Assembly (NCBI GenBank): GCA_049520395.1
Contig: JBEKPV010000004.1
Location: forward strand, 6,483 to 70,482
DNA: 64,000 nucleotides
Direction: 5' to 3'
Source: UBA1161 sp049520395
Lineage (GTDB): Bacteria; Planctomycetota; Phycisphaerae; Tepidisphaerales; Tepidisphaeraceae
The notes beneath the pieces are model-generated. The model worked only from the letters and a program-made list of their open reading frames with translations. It was not told where the DNA came from and searched no databases. Shown piece by piece: positions 37,034 to 46,031 of the stretch. A program made the position numbers and the translations under genes. The stretch's first letter is position 1. Each line of letters begins with the position of its first letter.

Positions 37034-38263
37034 TTACCGCTGCTCCGGCGTCGCCCAGACCAGTTCGCCGATGGTTCCCGGGGTCAGATCCGCGCGGATC
37101 GACATGACTTCCCCGTCCGCGGTCGCGGCGTAGATCGTGGAATCTTTCATATTCACGGCAAACGCCGTCAGATCATGCCGCCGCGAGGTGAAGACCACTT
37201 GCCCCGTTTGCTTGTCCAGAGCCAGTAGCGAATTGGAATCGCTTTGCGCGTAAACGTACTGGTCGTCCTGCGCGACGAAGGCCAGCGCATCGGGAGCGAA
37301 CCATCGAGCGGAGTGGATCGGCTCTTCGCCCATCAATTTGCCGGGCTGCGAATCGAGGGTGATCGGCTCATTCTTGTCGATCGCGGCCAGTCCTTTGCCC
37401 GGAACGTAGAGATAGACCGTGGTGGAGGTGACAGCCGGCGCCGTTAGCAGCGGCGTGCCGGCGAAGTAGCGCCATTTGATCCGCCCGCTGGCGCGGTCGA
37501 TGCAATAGAGCGATTGGTCACCCGAGACGGCATAGACGCCGGACTTATCCGCTTTAATATCCGCCACGATCGGTCCGCCGGTTTTGAATTTGTAATCGTC
37601 CAGGAGGGGCCAGAGGGTATTTCCATCGGAATCGACTCCGATGACGCTGCCATCTTCGCTGCCGCAGTAGATTTCTTTTTCGAGGGTCGCCGGCGCGCCG
37701 TCCACGCGGCCGCCGGTCAGCACGTCCCAGACCGTCGGATTGGCGTCGCGGGAAATATCGATGCAGCGCAGGCGGCCGTTGAGTTCCGCGACGCCCATGA
37801 AAACGGTGTTATCCGGTCCCGCCGCGCCGGGGCTGGTAGCCCCTTCGTCGCAGGGGATCGAGCGCTGCAATCTTCCATGTTCGTTGTAGATTTCCAGGGA
37901 ATGACTGGTGACGTAGGCCACTCCATTATCGAGTAGCACCGGCGGACCCATCACCGGGGTTCCCGGCGGCGCGATTTGATTGAAATAAAGTAATTCTCCG
38001 CCGCTGGCGGTCAGGGCGTGGTCGATATTCTGATCGGTCATGATGTGCAGATTGTCGCCGACCAGGGAAATCGCCTTGACCGATTCCCCGCCGGTTAGCC
38101 GGATTTGATAATTCCATTGCTGAATGAATCCCGGATCGGAGAGGGTTACAAATTCCGGCCCTTGTGCCGCCGGCGCTGCGTGCGACGGCGCGCAAGCCGC
38201 CAGGGCCAAACAGAACAAAACCAGGGCGGCGGCGTCGGCGGTCGACTTTAGCGGTTGGATCAC
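37034..38263 (-). CDS. PQQ-like beta-propeller lipoprotein
   Basis: The GTG at 38263 follows GGAG by 6 bases and gives a lipoprotein signal with lipobox LAAC; the open frame upstream lacks such features. The 410-residue protein has repeated propeller blades with the PQQ-like signature, for example GDQSLYCIDRASGRIKWRYF and SNSLLALDKQTGQVVF, as in BamB-type proteins. A BamB-like role in outer-membrane assembly is only one option. First gene of the operon with purH. Confidence 0.8.
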   Translation of the reverse strand: MIQPLKSTADAAALVLFCLALAACAPSHAAPAAQGPEFVTLSDPGFIQQWNYQIRLTGGESVKAISLVGDNLHIMTDQNIDHALTASGGELLYFNQIAPPGTPVMGPPVLLDNGVAYVTSHSLEIYNEHGRLQRSIPCDEGATSPGAAGPDNTVFMGVAELNGRLRCIDISRDANPTVWDVLTGGRVDGAPATLEKEIYCGSEDGSVIGVDSDGNTLWPLLDDYKFKTGGPIVADIKADKSGVYAVSGDQSLYCIDRASGRIKWRYFAGTPLLTAPAVTSTTVYLYVPGKGLAAIDKNEPITLDSQPGKLMGEEPIHSARWFAPDALAFVAQDDQYVYAQSDSNSLLALDKQTGQVVFTSRRHDLTAFAVNMKDSTIYAATADGEVMSIRADLTPGTIGELVWATPEQR

Positions 38264-38455
38264 GGCGATCTCCAGATCAATACATTGGGGTCTGAAGCAC
38301 CCAAGGCTCCAGCGGCCCGGAGGGATTGAGATCAAGGATAGTCGATCCCTACTATAAGGGTCAAACCGCATTTATGGCCCCGATTGCGGGGCAACATCGG
38401 TGGCGGAATCGATTCCGATAACGTTGGAGCCCTCCAATCCGACCCATCGGCCGTA

Positions 38456-38483
38456 TTGACATCGGTTTGTAACGATTTATACT
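38456..38483 (+). promoter_or_regulatory. Strong sigma-70-type promoter for the tRNA-Thr/tuf operon
   Basis: TTGACA at 38456-38461 and TATACT at 38478-38483 are separated by 16 bases; both are close to consensus. It is 82 bases upstream of tRNA-Thr. The rest of the 300-base gap 38264-38564 shows no gene. Confidence 0.75.
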
Positions 38484-38564
38484 CTCCGCCCTTCTTCGGC
38501 TTGCGGTACGCGCCAGCCGGGCGGTACCGCCGGCAGAGCCGTTCGACCGTGAGTTGGCGGTGGC

Positions 38565-38636
38565 GCTGGCATAGCTCAGCGGTAGAGCGCCACCTTGGTA
38601 AGGTGGAGGTCCTGGGTTCAATCCCCAGTGCCAGCT
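38565..38636 (+). tRNA. tRNA-Thr (anticodon GGT)
   Basis: Full cloverleaf: acceptor GCTGGCA pairs with TGCCAGC, D-arm GCTCAGCGGTAGAGC, anticodon stem CCACC/GGTGG with loop TTGGTAA, and T-arm CTGGGTTCAATCCCCAG. No encoded CCA. It precedes tuf, as tRNA-Thr does in many bacteria (thrT-tufB in E. coli). Confidence 0.96.
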
Positions 38637-38793
38637 TTGCACGGCGCTTCTTATCCTTAGCGGCGTCCCTTTTGTGCGGGACGCGGGTTCACCGAAGTAA
38701 GCGACCTATTTACGACGACGGACCGATACGGGATATTGGCGTCCCGATCGACCACTGTGGCGAGATAAAAATTCAGATCCGGAGGTATTGGAC

Positions 38794-39990
38794 ATGGCCA
38801 AGGGCGTATTCGAACGCAAAAAACCGCACGTGAACGTTGGAACCATTGGGCACATCGACCACGGGAAGACCACTCTGACCGCGGCGCTCAGCGCCCGGGC
38901 GTCCGCCCGATTTGGCACCGAGGCCAAGGACTACAAGTCCATCGCCAAGGGCGGCACCGAACGCGACGCGACCAAGACGGTGACCATCTCCGCCGCCCAC
39001 GTCGAGTACGAATCGGAGAAGCGGCACTACGCCCACGTCGACTGTCCCGGTCACGCCGACTACATCAAGAACATGATCACCGGCGCCGCGCAAATGGACG
39101 GGGCGATTCTGGTCGTCTCCGCCGCGGATGGGCCCATGCCGCAGACCCGCGAGCACATTCTTCTGGCGCGTCAGGTGGGCGTGCCCAAGATCGTGGTCTT
39201 CCTCAATAAGATCGATCTGGTCGACGATCCGGAGCTGCTCGAACTGGTCGAGATGGAAATCCGCGAACTGCTGACCAAGTACGGTTTCCCCGGCGACAGC
39301 ACGCCGGTCATTCGCGGCTCGTCCCTGCCGGCCTATCAGAACCCCAAGGACGACAAGGCCTGCAAGCCGATCGACGATCTGGTCAAGGCTCTGGACGATT
39401 ACATTCCGATTCCGCAGCGCGAAATCGACAAGCCCTTCCTGATGCCGATCGAAGACGTCTTCAGCATCAAAGGTCGAGGCACGGTCGGAACCGGGCGTAT
39501 CGAACGCGGCCGCGTGAAGGTTGGCGACACCATCGAAATCGTCGGGCTCAAGCCGAATAAAAATTCGGTCGTCACCGGCGTCGAGGCGTTCAACAAGACG
39601 CTGGACGAAGGACAAGCCGGCGAAAACGTCGGCGTGCTGCTCCGCGGCATCGAAAAAGAGGAACTCGAACGCGGCCAGGTGCTGGCGGCTCCCAAGAGCA
39701 TCACCCCGCACACCAAGTTCGAGGCCGAGGTTTACATCCTGACCAAGGAGGAAGGGGGTCGTCATACCCCGTTCTTCACCGGATATAGGCCGCAGTTCTA
39801 TTTCCGGACGACCGACGTTACCGGCACCGCCAAACTGCTCGGCGGCGCGGAAATGGTCATGCCCGGCGATAACATCACCATGGAAGTGGAATTGCAGGCC
39901 CCCATCGCCATGGAGGAAAAACTCCGCTTCGCCGTACGCGAAGGCGGGAAAACCGTCGGGTCGGGCGTCGTGGTCAAGATCCTGGCGTAA
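38794..39990 (+). CDS. tuf: Elongation factor Tu
   Basis: 398 residues from the ATG at 38794, with GGAGG nine bases upstream; a TTG two codons earlier would be too close to it. G1 GHIDHGKTT, DCPGHADYIKNMITGAAQMDGAI, NKIDLVDD and the C-terminal barrels (GRGTVGTGRIERG, HTPFFTGYRPQFYFRTTDVTG) are all standard. Delivers aminoacyl-tRNA to the ribosome. Co-transcribed with tRNA-Thr before and rpmG after (16-base gap). Confidence 0.98.
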   Translation: MAKGVFERKKPHVNVGTIGHIDHGKTTLTAALSARASARFGTEAKDYKSIAKGGTERDATKTVTISAAHVEYESEKRHYAHVDCPGHADYIKNMITGAAQMDGAILVVSAADGPMPQTREHILLARQVGVPKIVVFLNKIDLVDDPELLELVEMEIRELLTKYGFPGDSTPVIRGSSLPAYQNPKDDKACKPIDDLVKALDDYIPIPQREIDKPFLMPIEDVFSIKGRGTVGTGRIERGRVKVGDTIEIVGLKPNKNSVVTGVEAFNKTLDEGQAGENVGVLLRGIEKEELERGQVLAAPKSITPHTKFEAEVYILTKEEGGRHTPFFTGYRPQFYFRTTDVTGTAKLLGGAEMVMPGDNITMEVELQAPIAMEEKLRFAVREGGKTVGSGVVVKILA

Positions 39991-40006
39991 TTAAAGAAGT
40001 GTTCCC

Positions 40007-40171
40007 ATGGCCAAAGAAAACCGAGAAATGGTCTGGCTCCAGTGCACCGAAACGGGCGATCTGAATTACCGCACCGAACTGAAGGTCCTGGGCGGCGCCC
40101 CGAAGATCGAGCTCAAGAAATATTGCCCCAGGCTCAGGCGCCATACCATGCATAAGATCAAGAGGAAATGA
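40007..40171 (+). CDS. rpmG: Ribosomal protein bL33, zinc-free form
   Basis: 54 residues starting MAKENREMVWLQCTETGDLNY and ending HKIKRK, a typical short L33. Only Cys13 and Cys40 remain of the usual two CxxC pairs, so it should not bind zinc (C-minus type). Between tuf and tRNA-Trp as in the conserved tuf-rpmG-secE-nusG order. Confidence 0.93.
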   Translation: MAKENREMVWLQCTETGDLNYRTELKVLGGAPKIELKKYCPRLRRHTMHKIKRK

Positions 40172-40177
40172 GAGATA

Positions 40178-40278
40178 ATGCTGAATGCTGAATGCTGAAT
40201 GATGAATGATGAATTGAAATGCAGGATGCAGGTTTTGCCCTTAATTCATCATTCAGCATTCATCATTCAGCATTCATT
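40178..40278. repeat. Intergenic heptamer array (AATGCTG/AATGATG) with inverted copy
   Basis: Five tandem 7-bp units AATGCTG or AATGATG from about 40178, then a 35-base spacer and a complementary run (ATTCATCATTCAGCATT...) up to 40278. The two arms can fold into a long hairpin between rpmG and tRNA-Trp. Confidence 0.85.
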
Positions 40279-40291
40279 TAGATCGCCTGCT

Positions 40292-40364
40292 ACGCCAGTA
40301 GCTCAATTGGCAGAGCGGCCGTCTCCAAAGCGGCAGGTTGGGGGTTCGATTCCCTCCTGGCGTG
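40292..40364 (+). tRNA. tRNA-Trp (anticodon CCA)
   Basis: Acceptor ACGCCAG pairs with CTGGCGT, discriminator G; anticodon stem GCCGT/GCGGC with loop CTCCAAA gives CCA; T-arm GGGGGTTCGATTCCCTC. No encoded CCA tail. tRNA-Trp next to secE is the classic bacterial arrangement. Confidence 0.96.
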
Positions 40365-40406
40365 TGAAACATGACGACACCAAACATTAGCCAGGGAAAC
40401 CGGGGA

Positions 40407-40910
40407 ATGACCACCGCGGATAAATCCGAGCCGCCTGGCAAGCCTCCAAAAGGCCCCGAAGGCCCGTCCCCCTCCGAAGGCGGATCGGGCGGGTATTTCA
40501 CCATCTATAAAAAGGGCCAGGGGTATTGGACGCGCATGGGGACGGTATCGGCCGTCTCCCTCATCGGAATCGCCTTTGCCCACTTCCTCTATGAGGAGCG
40601 GCTTTTCTTCAATCTTTCGGAGATGCAAATCTACGGCGTGATCGCGGTTCTGGGCGCGCTGTATGCCGGGTTCGCATATCACATGCTGAACAAGCCGTCG
40701 AACGTCGATTTTCTGATCTCCACCGACAGCGAAATGAAGCGCGTGAACTGGACGAGCCAGAAGGACCTCGTCGGCTCCACGCGCGTGGTGATCGCTTTCG
40801 TGTTCATCATGGCTTGCGTCCTCTTTATTTACGATCTGTTTTTCCAGACCGTGTTCTATTTGGTTGGAGTGCTCAAGACGCCTCCGCCGTTCTTTCCAGT
40901 CAAGCATTGA
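40407..40910 (+). CDS. secE: Preprotein translocase subunit SecE
   Basis: 167 residues from the ATG at 40407 (AGGGA about 10 bases upstream); an in-frame ATG at 40371 is only 6 bases after the tRNA and lacks a ribosome site. The first 30 residues are Pro/Gly-rich, then two hydrophobic helices, then the conserved SecE core STDSEMKRVNWTSQKDLVGS and a third membrane helix ending FQTVFYLVGVL. Three helices resemble the long proteobacterial SecE. Part of the SecYEG channel. Confidence 0.93.
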   Translation: MTTADKSEPPGKPPKGPEGPSPSEGGSGGYFTIYKKGQGYWTRMGTVSAVSLIGIAFAHFLYEERLFFNLSEMQIYGVIAVLGALYAGFAYHMLNKPSNVDFLISTDSEMKRVNWTSQKDLVGSTRVVIAFVFIMACVLFIYDLFFQTVFYLVGVLKTPPPFFPVKH

Positions 40911-40918
40911 GCACATTT

Positions 40919-41464
40919 ATGCAATTTTTCGTTTTGAGAGTCGCCAGCAACAAGGAAGACCGCGTCCGCGAGTCGCTGGTCCGCAAGGTCAAAATTGAGG
41001 CCCTGGAGGCCCAGGTGGGGCGAATCCTCGTCCCGGTTGAGAAGGTGCGCCAGATCAAGGACGGAAAACGCCGCGATACCGACCGCAAGCTCTACCCCGG
41101 CTACGTTTTCATCGAACTGCAGCTGGATCCCAACGGCATGATCCCGGAAAAAGTCTGGTTCATGATCAAGGAAACCGACGGCGTCGGCGATTTCATCGGC
41201 TCCAACGGCAAACCCACCCCGATGAGCCCCAAAGACCAGGCCAAAATGCTCGAAGAGGCCGAGCGCCCCGACGACTCCGGCCCGACCATCCAGACCGCCT
41301 ACAAGCGCGGCGACCGCATCAAGGTCACCGAAGGCCCCTTCGTCAATTTCGAAGGGGACGTCGACGAAATCATCGCCGACAAAGGGATGGTCCGCATCAT
41401 CGCCACCATCTTCGGCCGCCCCACCCCCCTCGAACTCGAATACTGGCAGATCGAAAAACTCTAA
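40919..41464 (+). CDS. nusG: Transcription termination/antitermination factor NusG
   Basis: 181 residues from the ATG at 40919, 8 bases after secE. N-terminal NGN domain (MQFFVLRVASNKEDRVRESL, KLYPGYVFIEL) and C-terminal KOW domain (YKRGDRIKVTEGPFVNFEGD). In place of WYVVHT it starts QFFVLRVAS. An insertion (about 95-125) containing PMSPKDQAKMLEEAERPDDSG lies between the domains, a moderate length for NusG. Confidence 0.94.
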   Translation: MQFFVLRVASNKEDRVRESLVRKVKIEALEAQVGRILVPVEKVRQIKDGKRRDTDRKLYPGYVFIELQLDPNGMIPEKVWFMIKETDGVGDFIGSNGKPTPMSPKDQAKMLEEAERPDDSGPTIQTAYKRGDRIKVTEGPFVNFEGDVDEIIADKGMVRIIATIFGRPTPLELEYWQIEKL

Positions 41465-41515
41465 TCCGCCCGGGTACAATTCAACCAGGGGACGCCCCAG
41501 CGGCCCCGTTGCGGC

Positions 41516-43690
41516 ATGGATCCACTTACGATCCAACAGATTCTCCAACTGGCGCTCAGCCGCCAGCAAGCCGGACAATTCCACGAAGCCGAGCAACTCT
41601 ATCGGCAACTCCTCACCATCCACCCCGAGCATTTCCTCGCGCTGCATCATCTCGGCGTGATCGCCCTCCAGACGGGTCGAAACGATCTGGCCATCGATTT
41701 AATCCGCCGCGCCATTGCGGTCGACCCGGCCCACGCCGAAGTCTACGGCAATCTCGGCATCGCCCTAAACCGCGCCGGCAAATTCGATGAAGCCATTGCC
41801 TCATATCAAAGGGCCATCGCCCTCAATCCCAATCTCGCCCAGGTTCACGCCAATCTAGGCAACGCCCTCAAGGATAAAGGGAGGCTCAATGACGCTATCG
41901 CCGCCTATCGGCAGGCGATCGCCCTGAAACCCCAGTTTCCCGAGGCATTCACCAATCTCGGCAATGTGCTGAGAAACATCGGCCGACTTCAGGAATCCAT
42001 CGCCGCTTCAAAGCAAGCCATCTCCCTTAAACCCGACTACGCCGAAGCCTACAGCAATCTCGGCAACGCACTGAAAGATGCCAGACAACTCGTCGAAGCG
42101 ATAGCCGCCTATCGCCAGGCCCTCGCCCTCAAACCCAACTTTCCCGACGCTCAGAACAATCTCGGAAGCGCACTGCGAGACGGCGGCCAGCTCCCGGAGG
42201 CAATTACCGCCTTTCGCCAGGCCATCGCCCAGAAGCCGGACTTCCCCGAAGCCCATTTCAATCTAGGCAATGCCCTCGCCGCCTGTGGCCAACTCGACCA
42301 GGCCATTGCCGCCTATCGCCAGGCCATCGCCCTCCGGCCCGGCTTCGCCGACGTCTTTAGCAATCTCGGAGTCGCCCTGAAGCTCAAGGGAAATCTCGAC
42401 GAGGCCCTCGCCGCCTATCGCCAGGCCCTTGCCCTCAGGCCGAATTTCGTCGCAGCCCACAGCAATCTCGTCTACGCGCTGCACTATCATCCCGACTACG
42501 ACGCCCCGGCCATCTTGGCCGAACATAGCCAGTGGGATCAGCGGCATGCCGCTCCATTTCGCAACGCCTCGCCATCTCACGACAACGACCCTTCGCCCGA
42601 TCGACGACTGAAGATCGGCTACGTCTCACCCGATTTCCGCGACCATGTCGTCGGACAAAATATTCGCCCCCTCTTTCGTCACCACGATCGCACGCTTTTC
42701 GATATCACCTGCTACGCCCAGGTGCTCCACCCCGATGAGATGACCCGCCAGTTTCAGCAAGACGCCGGCAGCTGGCGCGACATCGTCGGACTCAGCGACG
42801 AACAAGTAGCCGCCCAAATCCGTGGCGATCGCATCGACATCCTGGTGGATTTAGCCTTGCACATGCACGGCAGCCGCCTGCTCGTTTTCGCCCGCCGGCC
42901 GGCCCCGATACAAATTACCTTCGCCGGTTACCCGGGCACCACGGGCCTGACCGCCATCGATTTTCGGCTCACCGATCCCTATCTCGATCCCCCCGGCGAG
43001 CAGGATGATTTCTACTCCGAAAAATCGATTCGCCTCTCCAACTCCTTCTGGTGTTACGACCCCGCCGCCGAAATGCCCGACGTCGGCCCGCTCCCCGCGG
43101 CAACAAACGGCCACATCACCTTCGGCTGCCTCAATAATTTCTCCAAAGTCACCGATCCCACACTTTCCCTCTGGTCCGCCATCCTGAGGGCCGTCCCGCG
43201 CTCCCGATTGATCCTTCTCTCCCCCCACGGCGAGCATCGCCAGCGAGTGCTGACCCAACTCGCTATCGAACCCAGCCGCGTCGAAATCATCGAGCACCAG
43301 CCGCGCGACCAATACCTCCGAACCTATCACCGCATCGATCTTTGTCTCGACACGTTCCCCTACAACGGCCACACCACCAGCCTGGATTCCCTCTGGATGG
43401 GCGTCCCCGTGATCACCCTGTGCGGAAAAACAGCCGTCTCGCGCGCGGGCTACAGCCAGTGCAAGAATTTAGGATTAGCCGATGAACTCGTCGCACAAAC
43501 TCCCCAGGAGTTTGTTCAACGGGCGATCGATCTGGCCGCTCAACCCAATCGTCTGGCTGAATTGCGCTCGAGCCTGCGATCGCGCATGGAAAACTCCCCA
43601 TTAATGAACCCGCGGCAATTTGCCGCAAATATCGAATCCGTCTACCGCCGGCTTTGGCGAGACTTCTGTCATGCCGGCGCCAAGCGCTGA
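41516..43690 (+). CDS. TPR-repeat O-linked GlcNAc transferase-like (SPINDLY/GT41) protein
   Basis: 724 residues. About nine to ten tetratricopeptide repeats fill residues 1-320 (units such as EAIAAYRQAIALKPQFPEAFTNLGNVLRN, each about 34 long). The GT41 catalytic half follows: RRLKIGYVSPDFRDHVVGQ, DILVDLALHMHG, PIQITFAGYPGTTGL, FGCLNNFSKVTD, DTFPYNGHTTSLDSLWMGVPVITLCG. Such enzymes transfer a sugar to Ser/Thr of proteins; bacterial targets are mostly unknown. It precedes a prepilin-like gene by 57 bases, so surface or pilin proteins are possible targets by inference. Confidence 0.88.
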   Translation: MDPLTIQQILQLALSRQQAGQFHEAEQLYRQLLTIHPEHFLALHHLGVIALQTGRNDLAIDLIRRAIAVDPAHAEVYGNLGIALNRAGKFDEAIASYQRAIALNPNLAQVHANLGNALKDKGRLNDAIAAYRQAIALKPQFPEAFTNLGNVLRNIGRLQESIAASKQAISLKPDYAEAYSNLGNALKDARQLVEAIAAYRQALALKPNFPDAQNNLGSALRDGGQLPEAITAFRQAIAQKPDFPEAHFNLGNALAACGQLDQAIAAYRQAIALRPGFADVFSNLGVALKLKGNLDEALAAYRQALALRPNFVAAHSNLVYALHYHPDYDAPAILAEHSQWDQRHAAPFRNASPSHDNDPSPDRRLKIGYVSPDFRDHVVGQNIRPLFRHHDRTLFDITCYAQVLHPDEMTRQFQQDAGSWRDIVGLSDEQVAAQIRGDRIDILVDLALHMHGSRLLVFARRPAPIQITFAGYPGTTGLTAIDFRLTDPYLDPPGEQDDFYSEKSIRLSNSFWCYDPAAEMPDVGPLPAATNGHITFGCLNNFSKVTDPTLSLWSAILRAVPRSRLILLSPHGEHRQRVLTQLAIEPSRVEIIEHQPRDQYLRTYHRIDLCLDTFPYNGHTTSLDSLWMGVPVITLCGKTAVSRAGYSQCKNLGLADELVAQTPQEFVQRAIDLAAQPNRLAELRSSLRSRMENSPLMNPRQFAANIESVYRRLWRDFCHAGAKR

Positions 43691-43747
43691 TCCGGAGTTT
43701 CCGCGGTTGCCTCATTTCCGCCGTCAGGTTAAACCAGCCACCGCCGC

Positions 43748-44797
43748 ATGCCCAAACGCCCCCGAAACCTCGGCTTCACTCTCGTCGAGTTGCTCGTCGT
43801 CATCGGCATCATCGGCATCCTGGCGGGCATCCTGCTCCCCGTCATCTCCCGCGCCCAGCAGCAAGCCCGCGCCATTAAGTGCTTATCGAACCTGCGGCAG
43901 ATCGCCATGGGCCTGGTGGACTATTCCTCGCAGAATTACGGTTATGTCGTCCCCGCCTATAACATGCCTTTCGCGCCGGGAGCCACGACCAATATCAACG
44001 GCGGACCGCAGCAGCCGTTCGACGGATGGGCTTCCATCCTCGTCCGCGACGGTTTCGTTCCCACCAGTGGCTTCAATCAGCCGCCGGGGCAGTCGGCGTA
44101 CGTTGTTGATACCAACAGCGCTTTCTATTGCCCCGACACGTATGAAGTCGCCGGCGTAGCCGACGGCCAGACCAGCCCCACCGGCACCATCGTCGATCAG
44201 GCCAATCCGCGCGGGTATTGCGATTGGCCGATGGTCTTCCCCGTGGTCGGCGGCGACGGCGGGGTGAAACTCGACACCACCATCCCCTCCGAAGGATTCA
44301 ACAAAGTTTTCCGCGTCTCCTATTGGTTCAACGCCTACAACCCCATCGGCGGCGCGGTCGCCAATATCTCCCAGGCTGATCTCTATTATTCCGCCTCCGT
44401 CGGCTACGGCCCCGATTCAACCGGCGCATACATTCATCTTCACAAAGTTTCCAGCATCAAACATTCGTCGCAGTTGATCGTGGCCGCCGACGGGCTTTAC
44501 ATGGGCCGCCAATCCGTCGATCAGGTCGGCATGACCAATTGCCGCATCGGCTATCGCCATCGCGGCGTTTTGGGGCCGAACACCGTGGCCAACGCGGCCT
44601 TTGCCGATGGACACGTCGAGGCGCTCAGCGGCAATCAATTCCCCTGCTCCTACGCCAAGACAACCAGCTATACCGGAAATAAAGGCACGACGACGCTATC
44701 CAAGCAGCAAACGGAGAACCTCACCGGCCCCACGGTTTACGCCGACCCCGCGATGGCGTTGCGCATTTTCATGCTGCTTAATCCCGGCGCGCATTAG
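43748..44797 (+). CDS. Prepilin-type N-terminal cleavage/methylation protein (DUF1559-like)
   Basis: Starts MPKRPRNLGFTLVELLVVIGI, the class-III prepilin signal with cleavage before Phe and Glu at +5, then the hydrophobic helix and ILLPVISRAQQQARAIKCLSNLRQIAMG, the planctomycete-type conserved stretch. The C-terminus has NAAFADGHVEALSG, the usual DGHV motif. 349 residues. These proteins are very numerous in planctomycetes; whether they build pili or pseudopilus-like assemblies is not settled. Confidence 0.92.
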   Translation: MPKRPRNLGFTLVELLVVIGIIGILAGILLPVISRAQQQARAIKCLSNLRQIAMGLVDYSSQNYGYVVPAYNMPFAPGATTNINGGPQQPFDGWASILVRDGFVPTSGFNQPPGQSAYVVDTNSAFYCPDTYEVAGVADGQTSPTGTIVDQANPRGYCDWPMVFPVVGGDGGVKLDTTIPSEGFNKVFRVSYWFNAYNPIGGAVANISQADLYYSASVGYGPDSTGAYIHLHKVSSIKHSSQLIVAADGLYMGRQSVDQVGMTNCRIGYRHRGVLGPNTVANAAFADGHVEALSGNQFPCSYAKTTSYTGNKGTTTLSKQQTENLTGPTVYADPAMALRIFMLLNPGAH

Positions 44798-44964
44798 GCC
44801 GCGATGTGCTAACGTTGCATGGCCACGAAAAACGGGTGCCATCAACCATCGTTCGTGCCCAATTCCCCCGACCCGGTTTTTGCGGGTCAATTGTGTGCTA
44901 ATACCCCATCGAAAGCCGATGCCTTATTGCGGAATTCAAGCTATAGTAAGACCGAGGTCATCCT

Positions 44965-45213
44965 ATGACATGGAGCGTTTCTCTTTCACGTAAAGCCGAG
45001 GCGAAGCTCAAGCGGCGGGCGGCCGCCGAGGGCAAAGACCCGAGGGATTACGCATCCGATCTGCTGGAGCACGCCGTCACTCGCCCCAGCCTGCAGGAAT
45101 TGCTCGCGCCCTCGCAAGCGGAGTTCGCCAAAACCGGAAAGACCAAAGAGCAGGTCATGGCAATGGGCCGTCGGATTGTTGATCGAGTTCGCCGCACGAA
45201 GGGCGATCGATAG
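44965..45213 (+). CDS. Antitoxin-like small protein of a VapBC-type pair
   Basis: 82 residues, MTWSVSLSRKAEAKLKRRAAAEGKDPRDYASDLLEHAV..., a ribbon-helix-helix-like N-terminus plus a charged tail (EQVMAMGRRIVDRVR). The size and pattern match antitoxins of PIN-domain toxins. A GTG overlapping its stop codon opens the remains of such a toxin. Probably now an orphan. Confidence 0.65.
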   Translation: MTWSVSLSRKAEAKLKRRAAAEGKDPRDYASDLLEHAVTRPSLQELLAPSQAEFAKTGKTKEQVMAMGRRIVDRVRRTKGDR

Positions 45214-45275
45214 TGACTCCGCGGGCGGTCTATGACGTCATGGTCTTTTTCCAGCGAGTGGCTTGGCGAGATTGA
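45213..45275 (+). pseudogene. Remnant of a PIN-domain toxin
   Basis: A GTG overlapping the antitoxin stop reads TPRAVYDVMVFFQRVAWRD and then TGA. It resembles the start of PIN toxins (RAVYD.NVFLQA..., with the first catalytic Asp), but everything after residue 20 is gone; the next 26 bases lead into the stop of the convergent gene at 45302. Confidence 0.55.
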
Positions 45276-45301
45276 TCCCATCCTCCCCCCAATCAAACCC
45301 T

Positions 45302-46027
45302 CTATTCCATCAGCAACCGCGGATTCAGCACCGTGAGCTTTTCCATCATTTTTTCCCCCCCGATTTCTCCCGCCTTTTTCAATCCGCGCGAGCGATACCC
45401 CATCCCCGCCGGCTTGTGCGTATCGGAGCCGATCAAAAAATATTTATCTTCCGTCAGCCACCGCGACGCGGCTTCGTAAAGAGGCTTGTCCACGCGCTCG
45501 CTGAGGCAATAGCTGTTGAGTTGAAGCAGGGCGCCCAGTTCGCGGACGCGTTCGATTGCGCCCGGCTCGCGCATGGCGGCGATCCGCTCAGGATGCCCCA
45601 TGATCGGCTTCAGTCCCCTGGAAACCAGATTTCCAATCGCCGCTTCCAAATCCTCCCGGCATTCCGCCCAGGTGTCGGCCCAGAAATCGAAGAGCAGATA
45701 TTTGCCCGCCATCCCGTAGGTGACGATTTGCTCGTCCTGCAATTCCGCGATCTGCGGCCAGGCCTCCAGGAGATTGATCTCGCCGCCCGGCATGAGCTTG
45801 AGCGCGATATTTTCTGAATCCAGATGAGCTTGCAGATTCGCCACCGCCGCGGCAATCGACAGCGGATTATTCGAAAGGGACCGCCAGACATGCGGCGTGC
45901 AAAAGGCGTGGGTGTACCCTTCCGCCACCAACGCTTTGGCGCATGCCAGCGATTCGGCTGCGTCCGCGCACCCGTCATCCAGGCCCGGCAGCAAATGCGA
46001 ATGAACGTCGATCCGGCCCGTTTCCAT
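45302..46027 (-). CDS. CpsB/YwqE-like PHP-domain phosphatase
   Basis: 241 residues with all PHP metal motifs: DVHSHLLPGLDDG, CTPHVW, EINLL, GHPERIAAM, LQLNSYCL and GSDTHKPAGMGYR. Enzymes of this family remove phosphate from tyrosine kinases that control capsule or exopolysaccharide export. No tyrosine kinase gene is in the window. It starts 4 bases after the pilT-like gene ends, so co-transcribed with it. Confidence 0.88.
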   Translation of the reverse strand: METGRIDVHSHLLPGLDDGCADAAESLACAKALVAEGYTHAFCTPHVWRSLSNNPLSIAAAVANLQAHLDSENIALKLMPGGEINLLEAWPQIAELQDEQIVTYGMAGKYLLFDFWADTWAECREDLEAAIGNLVSRGLKPIMGHPERIAAMREPGAIERVRELGALLQLNSYCLSERVDKPLYEAASRWLTEDKYFLIGSDTHKPAGMGYRSRGLKKAGEIGGEKMMEKLTVLNPRLLME

Positions 46028-46031
46028 CCCC

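Noticed and set aside
40178..40278. CRISPR-like repeat
   Set aside because: Unit is 7 bp with no spacers; no cas genes nearby.
44870..44888. GACCCG/CGGGTC hairpin after the prepilin-like gene as a terminator
   Set aside because: Only a 6-bp stem, with its T-run in the loop rather than after the stem.
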